NCBI RefSeq assembly: GCF_023650515.1
Contig: NZ_CP096016.1
Coordinates: 3,474,001 to 3,538,000, forward strand
Reading direction: 5' to 3'
DNA from: Alkalimarinus coralli
GTDB lineage: Bacteria; Pseudomonadota; Gammaproteobacteria; Pseudomonadales; Oleiphilaceae
Length of the DNA: 64,000 nt
The notes under the pieces are model-generated. The model was not told the DNA's origin, searched no databases, and saw only the letters and a list, made by a program, of their open reading frames with translations. Each line of letters opens with the position of its first letter. The stretch's first letter is position 1. Below, in pieces: positions 37,554 to 45,308 of the stretch. The position numbers were made by a program, and so were the translations under genes.

Positions 37554-37647
37554 TTATAACGCTTTGATCATCGACCTTACTCGGCCCCTAAAAAAACGAC
37601 CAGCACCGTTCTATCCCGAGTGAGGTCGTTGCATCACCTTGTTAAAT
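37554..37647 (-). other. attC site of transposase cassette copy 1
   Basis: Minus-strand R'' ATTTAAC (37641-37647), R' GTTATAA (37554-37560). Central arms CGACCTTACTCGG and CCGAGTGAGGTCG pair with one mismatch. The same site occurs at 43516-43609, 45025-45118 and 46534-46627, there with R' GTTAAAT supplied by the next cassette. Confidence 0.88.
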
Positions 37648-37819
37648 TCACAGCTCCGGAATTCGACGCTTCCCCTTCCTGATCTATGGTGGTTTGATCT
37701 ATTTTTTCATTACCACAACATCTCTTCTGCTGCCTTTTAACCTGTTTTTGAGTGTGCATGCTAGACGCCTGTTTCGTCAATCTCTTTTTATCGGGCACGA
37801 CTAACCCCATAGCTATCAA
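37634..37819 (-). CDS. Possible 61-aa ORF downstream of tnpA in the cassette
   Basis: Basic N-terminal half (MIAMGLVVPDKKRLTKQ...) and polar C terminus running into the R'' box of attC, where its stop lies. It starts 19 bases after the transposase stop with no clear ribosome site. Identical frames exist at 43596-43781, 45105-45290 and 46614-46799. It may be non-coding. Confidence 0.3.
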   Translation of the reverse strand: MIAMGLVVPDKKRLTKQASSMHTQKQVKRQQKRCCGNEKIDQTTIDQEGEASNSGAVNLTR

Positions 37820-37837
37820 CGGCTATGTCTCTTATTA

Positions 37838-38968
37838 TCAATGAATCTGTTTTAATTTTTCTATTGCCTCTCCATGGTAGATCGGTAAACCGCAGGTACT
37901 GCATGCGGGTCTAAATCCTTTTTCTTCGAGGTAGCTACTCCAGTCCAGCTCTAATCTCTTCGGCACCGGCTTTTGCCGTAATTGTTTGCGTGCTACGTTT
38001 AGTTTTTCTCTTTGTACTGATGTATAAAGGCCACTGTATCTTGTACTTTGCTTTCGGGGTAAAGGTATGTGCTGCATAAAACGCTGAACAAACGCTTCGT
38101 AGCTGATCGTCAGCTTTTCCTTTCGTCCTGTCTGGTGTGATTGATAGCTGAATGTCAGGTGGCTTTCATTAGTCGATTTAATCTGCTGGTTTCGAAAGGG
38201 CCCTCCTTTAACATATCGTGCAAGATACTTGGCGACACCTCTAGCATGGTCGTAGCGTTTACAAAAATGTACCACCCAATCTTTTCGCCCCTGCTGATTT
38301 AGCATCGCTTTTACTTTATGAGTCATTTCGCCCTTAGGTAAAACCAGCTTTTCTTGCTCTAGCGCTTTCTTAAGTGTTGCCAATAACTTACCTCTAAATA
38401 CCATCATCACTGGTTTTTGAGGAAAGAGACTACCCTTCTTTGGCTCAACCCACTGACCTTTGGCATCTAAACCACCATGACTGATCAACACATGTATGTG
38501 CGGGTGTAGTGATAAGTTTCTCCCCCAGGTATGAAGAACTGACAGTATACCCGGCGTTGCCCCCAAGTATTTTGGGTCATTAGCGAATTCACGGAGTGTT
38601 TCCTGCACTGCCTTAAACAAGACCCCTGTCATAAACTCGCGGTTATATTGCCAGAGTTTATTCAGGGCTTCAGGGATGGTGAAGATGACGTGGTGATGCG
38701 GGCAGTTCAATAGGATGGATTGGGTATTACGAAGCCACTCTTCACTTGCAAGTCCTTGGCATTGCGGGCAAGCTCGATGTTTACAGGAGTTATACCAAAT
38801 GCCATTAACATGACCATTGGGACAATACTGGGTATGCCCTCCCAGCGCTTGTGTGCGACAAACGGAAAGGCGATCCAACGCTTTATGTTGATACACCGGG
38901 AGCTTTATATGTTCCCGCACTTTAGGTAAGTGCTGCTCCAACAGTCCTTGTAGAGTCTTCGTTTCCAT
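37838..38968 (-). CDS. IS91-like HUH transposase, cassette copy 1
   Basis: 376 residues. Zinc-binding Cys49, 62, 67 and 70 (CKHRACPQC). HUH motif HPHIH at 155-159. Nucleophile-Tyr region GVAKYLARYVKGG. A second CxxC (ACSTCGLP) sits near the C terminus. These match IS91/IS801-type rolling-circle transposases that cut and join single strands. The gene is in array orientation. Its ATG (38966-38968) lies in the 4-base loop of a perfect hairpin and has no ribosome site. The protein is identical in all four copies. Confidence 0.92.
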   Translation of the reverse strand: METKTLQGLLEQHLPKVREHIKLPVYQHKALDRLSVCRTQALGGHTQYCPNGHVNGIWYNSCKHRACPQCQGLASEEWLRNTQSILLNCPHHHVIFTIPEALNKLWQYNREFMTGVLFKAVQETLREFANDPKYLGATPGILSVLHTWGRNLSLHPHIHVLISHGGLDAKGQWVEPKKGSLFPQKPVMMVFRGKLLATLKKALEQEKLVLPKGEMTHKVKAMLNQQGRKDWVVHFCKRYDHARGVAKYLARYVKGGPFRNQQIKSTNESHLTFSYQSHQTGRKEKLTISYEAFVQRFMQHIPLPRKQSTRYSGLYTSVQREKLNVARKQLRQKPVPKRLELDWSSYLEEKGFRPACSTCGLPIYHGEAIEKLKQIH

Positions 38969-38976
38969 AAACGAAG
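38957..38976 (-). promoter_or_regulatory. Start-codon hairpin of tnpA (copy 1)
   Basis: Perfect 8-bp arms CTTCGTTT and AAACGAAG with the loop ATGG, the ATG being the tnpA start. Same arrangement in the other three copies (44919-44938, 46428-46447, 47937-47956). It could limit translation. Confidence 0.65.
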
Positions 38977-38987
38977 TTATAACATTA

Positions 38988-39007
38988 TACTGTTTTTATT
39001 TACAGTA
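38988..39007 (-). promoter_or_regulatory. LexA (SOS) box in tnpA promoter, copy 1
   Basis: TACTGTAAATAAAAACAGTA on the minus strand: CTGT-N8-ACAG with matching TA ends, close to the gammaproteobacterial LexA consensus. Its last two bases begin TATAAT, a perfect -10 hexamer, so LexA would block the promoter. Confidence 0.75.
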
Positions 39008-39062
39008 CTTATTCTATGCGTGCGAGATCATTGATAGGTCTTCCCCAGGCTTTGCCTGGCGA

Positions 39063-39129
39063 ATTTAACGCTTTGCTCACCGGTAAATTGGGAGCGTAGC
39101 GAGTAATTTATCCGTGTGCAGCAACTTGT
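39063..39129 (-). other. attC site of the R-M cassette, left part (interrupted by intron)
   Basis: R' GTTAAAT (39063-39069) and the hairpin CGGTAAATT / AATTTATCCG with an extra unpaired base. The last bases GT at 39128-39129 join TAAGC at 41078-41082 to make R'' GCTTAAC on the minus strand. That is exactly what the cassette start GTTAAGC at 43084-43090 predicts. Confidence 0.85.
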
Positions 39130-41077
39130 GTACGCCCGGCATGGGCATTAACTAATGAGGTGAAAGTCCTCTGTAGGAAGGTCACCGTTAAATCAATCCT
39201 AAACGATTTAACGATAACTACTAGCGAATGGCAAGGGCCAATCCGTGAGGAGCGGTCTGGAGGAAGCCGCTAGCAAAGCTGCGAGCTGATGAACAAGAAC
39301 ATCATATGAGGCGTAGGCTGAAGGCGAGTTGGCACAAGACAACGAAGCCAGGTGATCTAACGGCCACCGTAAATGATGCAGTTGTGTAGTGAAAGTTAAT
39401 GCTCTTATCCGGGGAGATCTGATAGACAAGCGTCCTGCGCTTACGCTGCGGAGATTACCAGTGAGAGCCTGGTTGATCAACTCTTGGCGCATCAATAGCT
39501 GCGATTGGATGCGAGCGAACCAGCAGCAACCCAGCCTAGCAAAGGGAGCGCTACGATAAGCAATTATGGTGGTGATCTATCAGAAGTCAGCAGACGGCAT
39601 AGTAGCCCAACGCCCATCGTAATGGATGGGACATGGTGAAGGCCTGAACACTTAGTTGAATAAAGGAGGAGCCTTGTCAGACTTGAATACACGAACGCCG
39701 ACTGGCGATGACGTGACTCAGCGTAGTGATCTGAAGCCAGCCTTTGGCAATAATCTATTCGAACAAATCTTCCAAGCCGAGAATCTTCAAAGGGCTTGGA
39801 AACAAGTTCGAGCCAACAAGGGAGCCGCTGGCATTGATGGCATGACCATTGATGAGTTCCCTGCTTGGGTAAGAGATGGGCACTGGAAAACGGTGGTTAA
39901 TGACCTGAACTCAGGACGATATAAACCGGCTCCAGTACGAAGAGTGGAAATCGATAAACCTGATGGTGGTAAACGCCAACTGGGGATTCCCACGGTCACT
40001 GATCGCGTGATTCAACAAGCCATCGCCCAAGTGCTTACGCCTATCTTCGATCCCGGCTTTTCTAGCAATAGCTTTGGATTCCGGCCTAACCGAAATGGGC
40101 AACAGGCGGTAAAGCAGGTTCAACGCATCATCAAAACGGGACGCCGTTTTACCGTTGATGTTGACCTGTCCAAGTTCTTTGACCGAGTTAACCACGATCT
40201 GCTAATGACGCTTCTTGGCCGAAAGGTGAAGGATAAGCGCCTATTACAACTGATCAAACGTTACCTCCGAGCTGGGATTATCGATAACCAGTTCTACATC
40301 GAGAGTCGAGAAGGTGTACCTCAAGGAGGTCCATTATCTCCCTTATTGGCTAACATCATGCTCGACCCGCTGGACAAAGAACTTGAGAAACGGGGACACC
40401 GTTTTGCCCGCTATGCGGATGACTTTACGATTCTCGTTAACAGTCCTAGAGCAGGCGAACGGGTACTAAAAAGTATCACCCGTTTTCTTGAAATCCGCCT
40501 GAAACTGGTTGTTAACACGACCAAAAGCCACGTCGTCAAAACCAGTGAGTGCAAGTTCCTGGGATTTACCTTCCAGGCTGGGCGCATTCAATGGCACCCG
40601 AACTCTCTTAAGAAATTTAAACAGGAAGTTCGGCGTTTGACGAATCGCAACTGGGGAGTTTCGATGAAATATCAGCTCTTCAAACTGAGCCTATACTTAC
40701 GTGGTTGGATTAACTACTTTGGTATCGCTAACTGTTATCAGCATTGTGTCGAGCTGGATCATTGGATTCGTCGCAGAGTGCGGATGGCCTACTGGCGTCA
40801 ATGGCGAAAGCCACGAACCAAAGTACGAAATCTCATGAAACGTGGTGTTCACGTTCAGGCGGCAGTTGCCTGTGGCATTACCAGCAAGGGCCCATGGCGT
40901 AGCGCTAAGACTCCAGGTATCAATCAAGCTCTGTCATTGGAGTTTTTGAAATCTGAGGGCCTTTATTCGTTACGTGATGGATGGATTAAGCTTCACTATC
41001 CTGAGTGAAACGCCCTGTGCGGACCCGCATGCAGGGTGTTGTGGGGACTGGGGGCTAGATACCCCCGGTTACCCGAT
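39130..41077 (+). mobile_element. Group IIC-attC intron, complete (~1948 bp)
   Basis: Begins GTACGCCCGGCATGGGC, close to the GTGCG...GCATGGGC start of class C introns, followed by GAGGTGAAAGTCCTC. It ends with a domain V-like hairpin (41012-41037, CCCTG..TGCG / CGCA..CAGGG with a 2-base bulge), a domain VI-like stem (41047-41070) and ACCCGAT. It sits in an attC with the maturase opposite to the cassette direction, as known for IIC-attC introns. 39130-39673 is structured intron RNA (domains I-III) before the maturase. Confidence 0.88.
39674..41008 (+). CDS. ltrA: Group IIC intron-encoded reverse transcriptase/maturase
   Basis: About 444 residues. TTG at 39674 follows AGGAGG closely; another TTG lies at 39656. 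RT motifs are complete: GIDGMTIDEF, RQLGIPTVTDRVIQQAI, FGFRPNR, DLSKFFDRVNHD, GVPQGGPLSPLLANIML and RYADDF (YADD near residue 247), with a maturase X domain (NWGVSMKYQLFKLSLYLRGWINYFG). The C terminus lacks an HNH endonuclease, as in class C. It splices and mobilises the intron by reverse transcription. Confidence 0.95.
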   Translation: MSDLNTRTPTGDDVTQRSDLKPAFGNNLFEQIFQAENLQRAWKQVRANKGAAGIDGMTIDEFPAWVRDGHWKTVVNDLNSGRYKPAPVRRVEIDKPDGGKRQLGIPTVTDRVIQQAIAQVLTPIFDPGFSSNSFGFRPNRNGQQAVKQVQRIIKTGRRFTVDVDLSKFFDRVNHDLLMTLLGRKVKDKRLLQLIKRYLRAGIIDNQFYIESREGVPQGGPLSPLLANIMLDPLDKELEKRGHRFARYADDFTILVNSPRAGERVLKSITRFLEIRLKLVVNTTKSHVVKTSECKFLGFTFQAGRIQWHPNSLKKFKQEVRRLTNRNWGVSMKYQLFKLSLYLRGWINYFGIANCYQHCVELDHWIRRRVRMAYWRQWRKPRTKVRNLMKRGVHVQAAVACGITSKGPWRSAKTPGINQALSLEFLKSEGLYSLRDGWIKLHYPE

Positions 41078-41083
41078 TAAGCA

Positions 41084-41115
41084 CTGTTGACACATACAGT
41101 ACTAGATACTACCAT
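41084..41115 (+). promoter_or_regulatory. Promoter of the R-M leader/methylase genes with LexA-like site
   Basis: TTGACA (41087-41092) and TACCAT (41110-41115), 17 bases apart. CTGT-N8-ACAG (41084-41099) overlaps the -35 box. The LexA-like spacer is not close to consensus, so SOS control is only a possibility. Confidence 0.5.
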
Positions 41116-41118
41116 GGG

Positions 41119-41150
41119 CCACTATAGAAACCTATAGGATACTATAGTGG
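41119..41150 (+). promoter_or_regulatory. 32-bp palindromic operator over the leader gene start
   Basis: CCACTATAG-AAA-CCTATAGG-ATA-CTATAGTGG. The outer 9-bp arms are perfectly complementary and the centre is itself an 8-bp palindrome. The GTG start of the 92-aa gene (41147) lies within the right arm. Likely an autoregulatory site. Confidence 0.7.
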
Positions 41151-41425
41151 CAAAGACATTTTTTCCAGAGCTCATTGAGCACGTCTCAGCTAGCCCTCCT
41201 CATCCAGATGACACTCAATACCGTGTATCTGTTGGTATGGAGGAATGGGATGATACATTCATCCCTGTTGCCAAGGTTCAGATGGTATACAAAGGAGCTG
41301 TTGCAGGCAGAAAAAGCCCATCATATCCAATTGGCACTAGTGATCATGAAAAAGTGAACAAAATTATGGGGCGATTAATCAAGGAGGCTTCAGCAAAATA
41401 TGACGTCAGCAAAAAAACTAAATAG
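41147..41425 (+). CDS. Small leader protein of the SmaI-like R-M system (unknown, 92 aa)
   Basis: GTG start inside a palindrome, without a ribosome site. Sequence MAKTFFPELIEHVSASPPHP...; a beta-rich middle (YRVSVGMEEW, AKVQMVYKG) and a C-terminal basic helix (HEKVNKIMGRLIKEASAKYD). No canonical HTH of the C-protein type is visible. It overlaps the methylase gene by 26 bases and is placed where R-M systems carry their control gene. A new type of controller is possible; this is inference. Confidence 0.6.
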   Translation: MAKTFFPELIEHVSASPPHPDDTQYRVSVGMEEWDDTFIPVAKVQMVYKGAVAGRKSPSYPIGTSDHEKVNKIMGRLIKEASAKYDVSKKTK

Positions 41426-42263
41426 CAATTTGCCTGATACTTCTGATATATCGATTGAGATTGGTGACTCTCGGCAGGTTTTAAGCGAATTTCCTGATGA
41501 ATGTTTCCAATCGTGCATAACTAGCCCTCCCTATTGGGGTTTAAGAGATTACGGCGTCGAGGGGCAAATTGGAGCTGAGAACACTGTTGATAAATATATA
41601 GAGGACTTAGTTCTAGTATTCCGAGAAGTTAGAAGAACACTCAAGGATAACGGGACATTATGGCTAAATATCGGAGACTCCTATACTAGTGGAGGCCGAA
41701 CTTGGCGAGATGCAGATAAGAAAAATGCTGCTAGAGGGATGTCTTACAGAGCGCCAACACCTGAAGGTTTAAAACCAAAAGACCTTATCGGTGTACCATG
41801 GAAAATTGCTTTCGCCTTGCAGGCTGATGGGTGGTATTTGAGGTCAGATATTGTGTGGTACAAGCCAAATTGTCAGCCTGAGTCAGTAAAAGATAGACCA
41901 ACAAGATCACACGAGTATATTTTTCTCTTTAGCAAAAATGAAAAATATCATTATGATCATATAGCGATTAAAGAACCAACTGCAGATGGAAAAAGACTGA
42001 GAAACAAGAGGACTGTTTGGTCAATAAATACAGAACCTTTTAAGGAAGCTCATTTTGCTGTTTTTCCTCCCGAATTGGTTGAGCAGTGTATGCTTGCAAG
42101 TAGTGATGCTGGGGATACAGTGCTAGACCCATTTTTAGGGTCAGGCACCGTTTCACAAGTTGCAATTGAGCTAAATCGGAAGTGCGTAGGGGTTGAGCTA
42201 AACAGAGAGTATGCCGAAATTGCTAAAAAGCGTATTTCACAACTCAACAGAAAACTACTTTAA
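41400..42263 (+). CDS. SmaI-like DNA (cytosine-N4) methyltransferase
   Basis: 287 residues. Catalytic motif IV TSPPYWG (41-47) comes first and SAM-binding motif DPFLGSGTV (243-251) last, the beta-class order. The SPPYW form is common in N4-cytosine enzymes and M.SmaI is similar in size. AAGGAGG lies ~12 bases before the ATG. Convergent with the endonuclease gene, stops 10 bases apart. It should protect the partner's site, predicted CCCGGG by homology of the endonuclease. Confidence 0.88.
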   Translation: MTSAKKLNSNLPDTSDISIEIGDSRQVLSEFPDECFQSCITSPPYWGLRDYGVEGQIGAENTVDKYIEDLVLVFREVRRTLKDNGTLWLNIGDSYTSGGRTWRDADKKNAARGMSYRAPTPEGLKPKDLIGVPWKIAFALQADGWYLRSDIVWYKPNCQPESVKDRPTRSHEYIFLFSKNEKYHYDHIAIKEPTADGKRLRNKRTVWSINTEPFKEAHFAVFPPELVEQCMLASSDAGDTVLDPFLGSGTVSQVAIELNRKCVGVELNREYAEIAKKRISQLNRKLL

Positions 42264-42273
42264 AAAAGCTAAG

Positions 42274-43062
42274 CTAGATCGTTTTTAACGAAAACTTCCA
42301 TTCTGCATGTTTGATACAGTGCTTCTTTTGAAGCTTTTTGATGTGAAGTTTTCGTTCACCGCCACCATCAAAATACAATTGAAATTTTATCTCTCCGGCT
42401 CCATCTAAAGTTGTACATGATCCTATCTTAGGGATTTGTTGGCTTTTTTCAGAATAAGAGAGATTTCCATTTACCGATTCAAGCAGCAAGCTTTTAGGTA
42501 TTTCTACCAGCTCATAATGATAGACATTATCAGAATGAGTTTTTGAATTGTTCGATAAGCACCTTAATTGAAAAATTCTCTCATAAGACTCCATGTGCTC
42601 AACGAACTGATTTCTCAAGCCTACTAAATGCTCCTGCTTATCAGTCCATTCGCCTTTTCCTAACTCCATGAACTTTGAAACCCAAAGTTCGTCTACCTTA
42701 ATTTTTTTGTCTGCTTGTGTTTTTAGGGAGAATTTACTTCCATTAATAGTTATATCTTGACCTGGATTTCCTCTGTCAGCTAAACGAGCGACGAGGCCAA
42801 CTTGGTTACAAATATCCTCTAAGGCGTATTCGAAACGATCTTTTGAAAGCGCCTCCCTTGATAAGCAATGATGCACTTTTAGGTAGTCACCAAAAAGCTG
42901 AGAAAAGTCACCAACAGCAAGATCGGAATCATTTTTTGACCATATAATATCAAATGGAACATTCAGCTTTTCGATAATCGACTCAATGAGAGATAGCTGA
43001 GGTTCCGACAGTCCCTCCATTTCGATTACCAAGTTGTTAATTCTGTCTTTCTTTATTACCAC
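42274..43062 (-). CDS. SmaI-family type II restriction endonuclease
   Basis: 262 residues; GTG start with AAGGAGT upstream. From memory of SmaI (247 aa) the match is extensive: NPGQDITI, VSKFMELGKGEW, ESYERIFQLR, ELVEIPKSLLLE and LYFDGGGERKLHIKKL all have close counterparts. The putative nuclease site is Asp103 with SLKT (Lys114), a PD-(D/E)xK variant. SmaI cuts CCC/GGG bluntly; the same specificity is likely but unproven. It follows array orientation and starts 22 bases inside the cassette. Confidence 0.88.
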   Translation of the reverse strand: MVIKKDRINNLVIEMEGLSEPQLSLIESIIEKLNVPFDIIWSKNDSDLAVGDFSQLFGDYLKVHHCLSREALSKDRFEYALEDICNQVGLVARLADRGNPGQDITINGSKFSLKTQADKKIKVDELWVSKFMELGKGEWTDKQEHLVGLRNQFVEHMESYERIFQLRCLSNNSKTHSDNVYHYELVEIPKSLLLESVNGNLSYSEKSQQIPKIGSCTTLDGAGEIKFQLYFDGGGERKLHIKKLQKKHCIKHAEWKFSLKTI

Positions 43063-43083
43063 TGGTTACTCCTTAGTAGTGGT

Positions 43084-43183
43084 GCTTAACGCCTGCATTT
43101 GCGGCAGTTTTGTGAAGCGGCGAAGCCGCGTAGCAAAGCTGTCCAAGCCACGAAGTGGCTGATGCAACATGCTCTTGTTAAAT
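43084..43183 (-). other. attC site of the 115-aa cassette
   Basis: 100 bp. Minus-strand R'' ATTTAAC (43177-43183) just after the gene stop, R' GTTAAGC (43084-43090). Contains GCGGCTTCGCCGC and CCACTTCGTGG hairpins. Shares the GCATTTGCGGC segment with the attC at 34098-34211. Confidence 0.88.
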
Positions 43184-43185
43184 GT

Positions 43186-43500
43186 TTAGTTTCCATAACC
43201 CTGCTGCCAATTTTCTGTTTCGATTTCTGAAATATTACCTTTGGCTAACAGGCTCCACAAAGTTATTACTTTTTCTTTTGTGGTATTTTCTAAGTGTTTA
43301 GGTTCACCATCACCTTCTACATTTTCCCATACTAGCAAGCCTGATGAATATGCGGATAAACACCATTCAGATTCGTGAGTAAGAGATACATCTGGATGCT
43401 CATTTGTTGCTTCCAAAAGTTCATCATAAAGTGAAGAGAGTGATTCTAGTGGATACTCCAAATCTGAGTTTCCAATAAGGTGATTTACCCAATATGCCAT
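43186..43500 (-). CDS. Orphan cassette protein, 104 aa
   Basis: The true start is ATG at 43500 (MAYWVNHLIGN), with GAGGGAATT just before it. The longer frame to 43533 reads into the attC core site. Acidic, predicted mixed alpha/beta (LSSLYDELLEATNEHPDVSL; SGLLVWENVEG). The style resembles small immunity or TA-type proteins but no family is recognised. Confidence 0.7.
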   Translation of the reverse strand: MAYWVNHLIGNSDLEYPLESLSSLYDELLEATNEHPDVSLTHESEWCLSAYSSGLLVWENVEGDGEPKHLENTTKEKVITLWSLLAKGNISEIETENWQQGYGN

Positions 43501-43799
43501 AATTCCCTCATTGACATTTAACGCTTTGATCATCGACCTTACTCGGCCCCTAAAAAAACGACCAGCACCGTTCTATCCCGAGTGAGGTCGTTGCATCACC
43601 TTGTTAAATTCACAGCTCCGGAATTCGACGCTTCCCCTTCCTGATCTATGGTGGTTTGATCTATTTTTTCATTACCACAACATCTCTTCTGCTGCCTTTT
43701 AACCTGTTTTTGAGTGTGCATGCTAGACGCCTGTTTCGTCAATCTCTTTTTATCGGGCACGACTAACCCCATAGCTATCAACGGCTATGTCTCTTATTA

Positions 43800-44930
43800 T
43801 CAATGAATCTGTTTTAATTTTTCTATTGCCTCTCCATGGTAGATCGGTAAACCGCAGGTACTGCATGCGGGTCTAAATCCTTTTTCTTCGAGGTAGCTAC
43901 TCCAGTCCAGCTCTAATCTCTTCGGCACCGGCTTTTGCCGTAATTGTTTGCGTGCTACGTTTAGTTTTTCTCTTTGTACTGATGTATAAAGGCCACTGTA
44001 TCTTGTACTTTGCTTTCGGGGTAAAGGTATGTGCTGCATAAAACGCTGAACAAACGCTTCGTAGCTGATCGTCAGCTTTTCCTTTCGTCCTGTCTGGTGT
44101 GATTGATAGCTGAATGTCAGGTGGCTTTCATTAGTCGATTTAATCTGCTGGTTTCGAAAGGGCCCTCCTTTAACATATCGTGCAAGATACTTGGCGACAC
44201 CTCTAGCATGGTCGTAGCGTTTACAAAAATGTACCACCCAATCTTTTCGCCCCTGCTGATTTAGCATCGCTTTTACTTTATGAGTCATTTCGCCCTTAGG
44301 TAAAACCAGCTTTTCTTGCTCTAGCGCTTTCTTAAGTGTTGCCAATAACTTACCTCTAAATACCATCATCACTGGTTTTTGAGGAAAGAGACTACCCTTC
44401 TTTGGCTCAACCCACTGACCTTTGGCATCTAAACCACCATGACTGATCAACACATGTATGTGCGGGTGTAGTGATAAGTTTCTCCCCCAGGTATGAAGAA
44501 CTGACAGTATACCCGGCGTTGCCCCCAAGTATTTTGGGTCATTAGCGAATTCACGGAGTGTTTCCTGCACTGCCTTAAACAAGACCCCTGTCATAAACTC
44601 GCGGTTATATTGCCAGAGTTTATTCAGGGCTTCAGGGATGGTGAAGATGACGTGGTGATGCGGGCAGTTCAATAGGATGGATTGGGTATTACGAAGCCAC
44701 TCTTCACTTGCAAGTCCTTGGCATTGCGGGCAAGCTCGATGTTTACAGGAGTTATACCAAATGCCATTAACATGACCATTGGGACAATACTGGGTATGCC
44801 CTCCCAGCGCTTGTGTGCGACAAACGGAAAGGCGATCCAACGCTTTATGTTGATACACCGGGAGCTTTATATGTTCCCGCACTTTAGGTAAGTGCTGCTC
44901 CAACAGTCCTTGTAGAGTCTTCGTTTCCAT
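43800..44930 (-). CDS. IS91-like HUH transposase, cassette copy 2
   Basis: Same 376-residue protein as at 37838-38968. LexA-like box at 44950-44969 and start-codon hairpin at 44919-44938. This is the copy next to the orphan 104-aa gene. Confidence 0.92.
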   Translation of the reverse strand: METKTLQGLLEQHLPKVREHIKLPVYQHKALDRLSVCRTQALGGHTQYCPNGHVNGIWYNSCKHRACPQCQGLASEEWLRNTQSILLNCPHHHVIFTIPEALNKLWQYNREFMTGVLFKAVQETLREFANDPKYLGATPGILSVLHTWGRNLSLHPHIHVLISHGGLDAKGQWVEPKKGSLFPQKPVMMVFRGKLLATLKKALEQEKLVLPKGEMTHKVKAMLNQQGRKDWVVHFCKRYDHARGVAKYLARYVKGGPFRNQQIKSTNESHLTFSYQSHQTGRKEKLTISYEAFVQRFMQHIPLPRKQSTRYSGLYTSVQREKLNVARKQLRQKPVPKRLELDWSSYLEEKGFRPACSTCGLPIYHGEAIEKLKQIH

Positions 44931-45308
44931 AAACGAAGTTATAACATTATACTGTTTTTATTTACAGTACTTATTCTATGCGTGCGAGATCATTGATAGG
45001 TCTTCCCCAGGCTTTGCCTGGCGAATTTAACGCTTTGATCATCGACCTTACTCGGCCCCTAAAAAAACGACCAGCACCGTTCTATCCCGAGTGAGGTCGT
45101 TGCATCACCTTGTTAAATTCACAGCTCCGGAATTCGACGCTTCCCCTTCCTGATCTATGGTGGTTTGATCTATTTTTTCATTACCACAACATCTCTTCTG
45201 CTGCCTTTTAACCTGTTTTTGAGTGTGCATGCTAGACGCCTGTTTCGTCAATCTCTTTTTATCGGGCACGACTAACCCCATAGCTATCAACGGCTATGTC
45301 TCTTATTA

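Larger units (their letters stand above)
37560..39068 (-). mobile_element. HUH-transposase gene cassette, copy 1 (1509 bp)
   Basis: Bounded by integron core sites on both sides and ending in its own attC. Contents on the minus strand: start hairpin CCAGGC-AAA-GCCTGG (39045-39059), LexA-like box (38988-39007), transposase gene, a 61-codon ORF, attC. Separated from the three other copies by the restriction-modification and orphan cassettes, so it moved independently of the tandem block. Confidence 0.85.

Noticed and set aside
39674-41008. Reverse transcriptase as a retron or defence RT
   Set aside because: RT plus maturase X domain, class C intron ends and domain V/VI-like hairpins show a group II intron.
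41147-41425. 92-aa gene as a classical C-protein
   Set aside because: No helix-turn-helix pattern visible, so I kept it as unknown.
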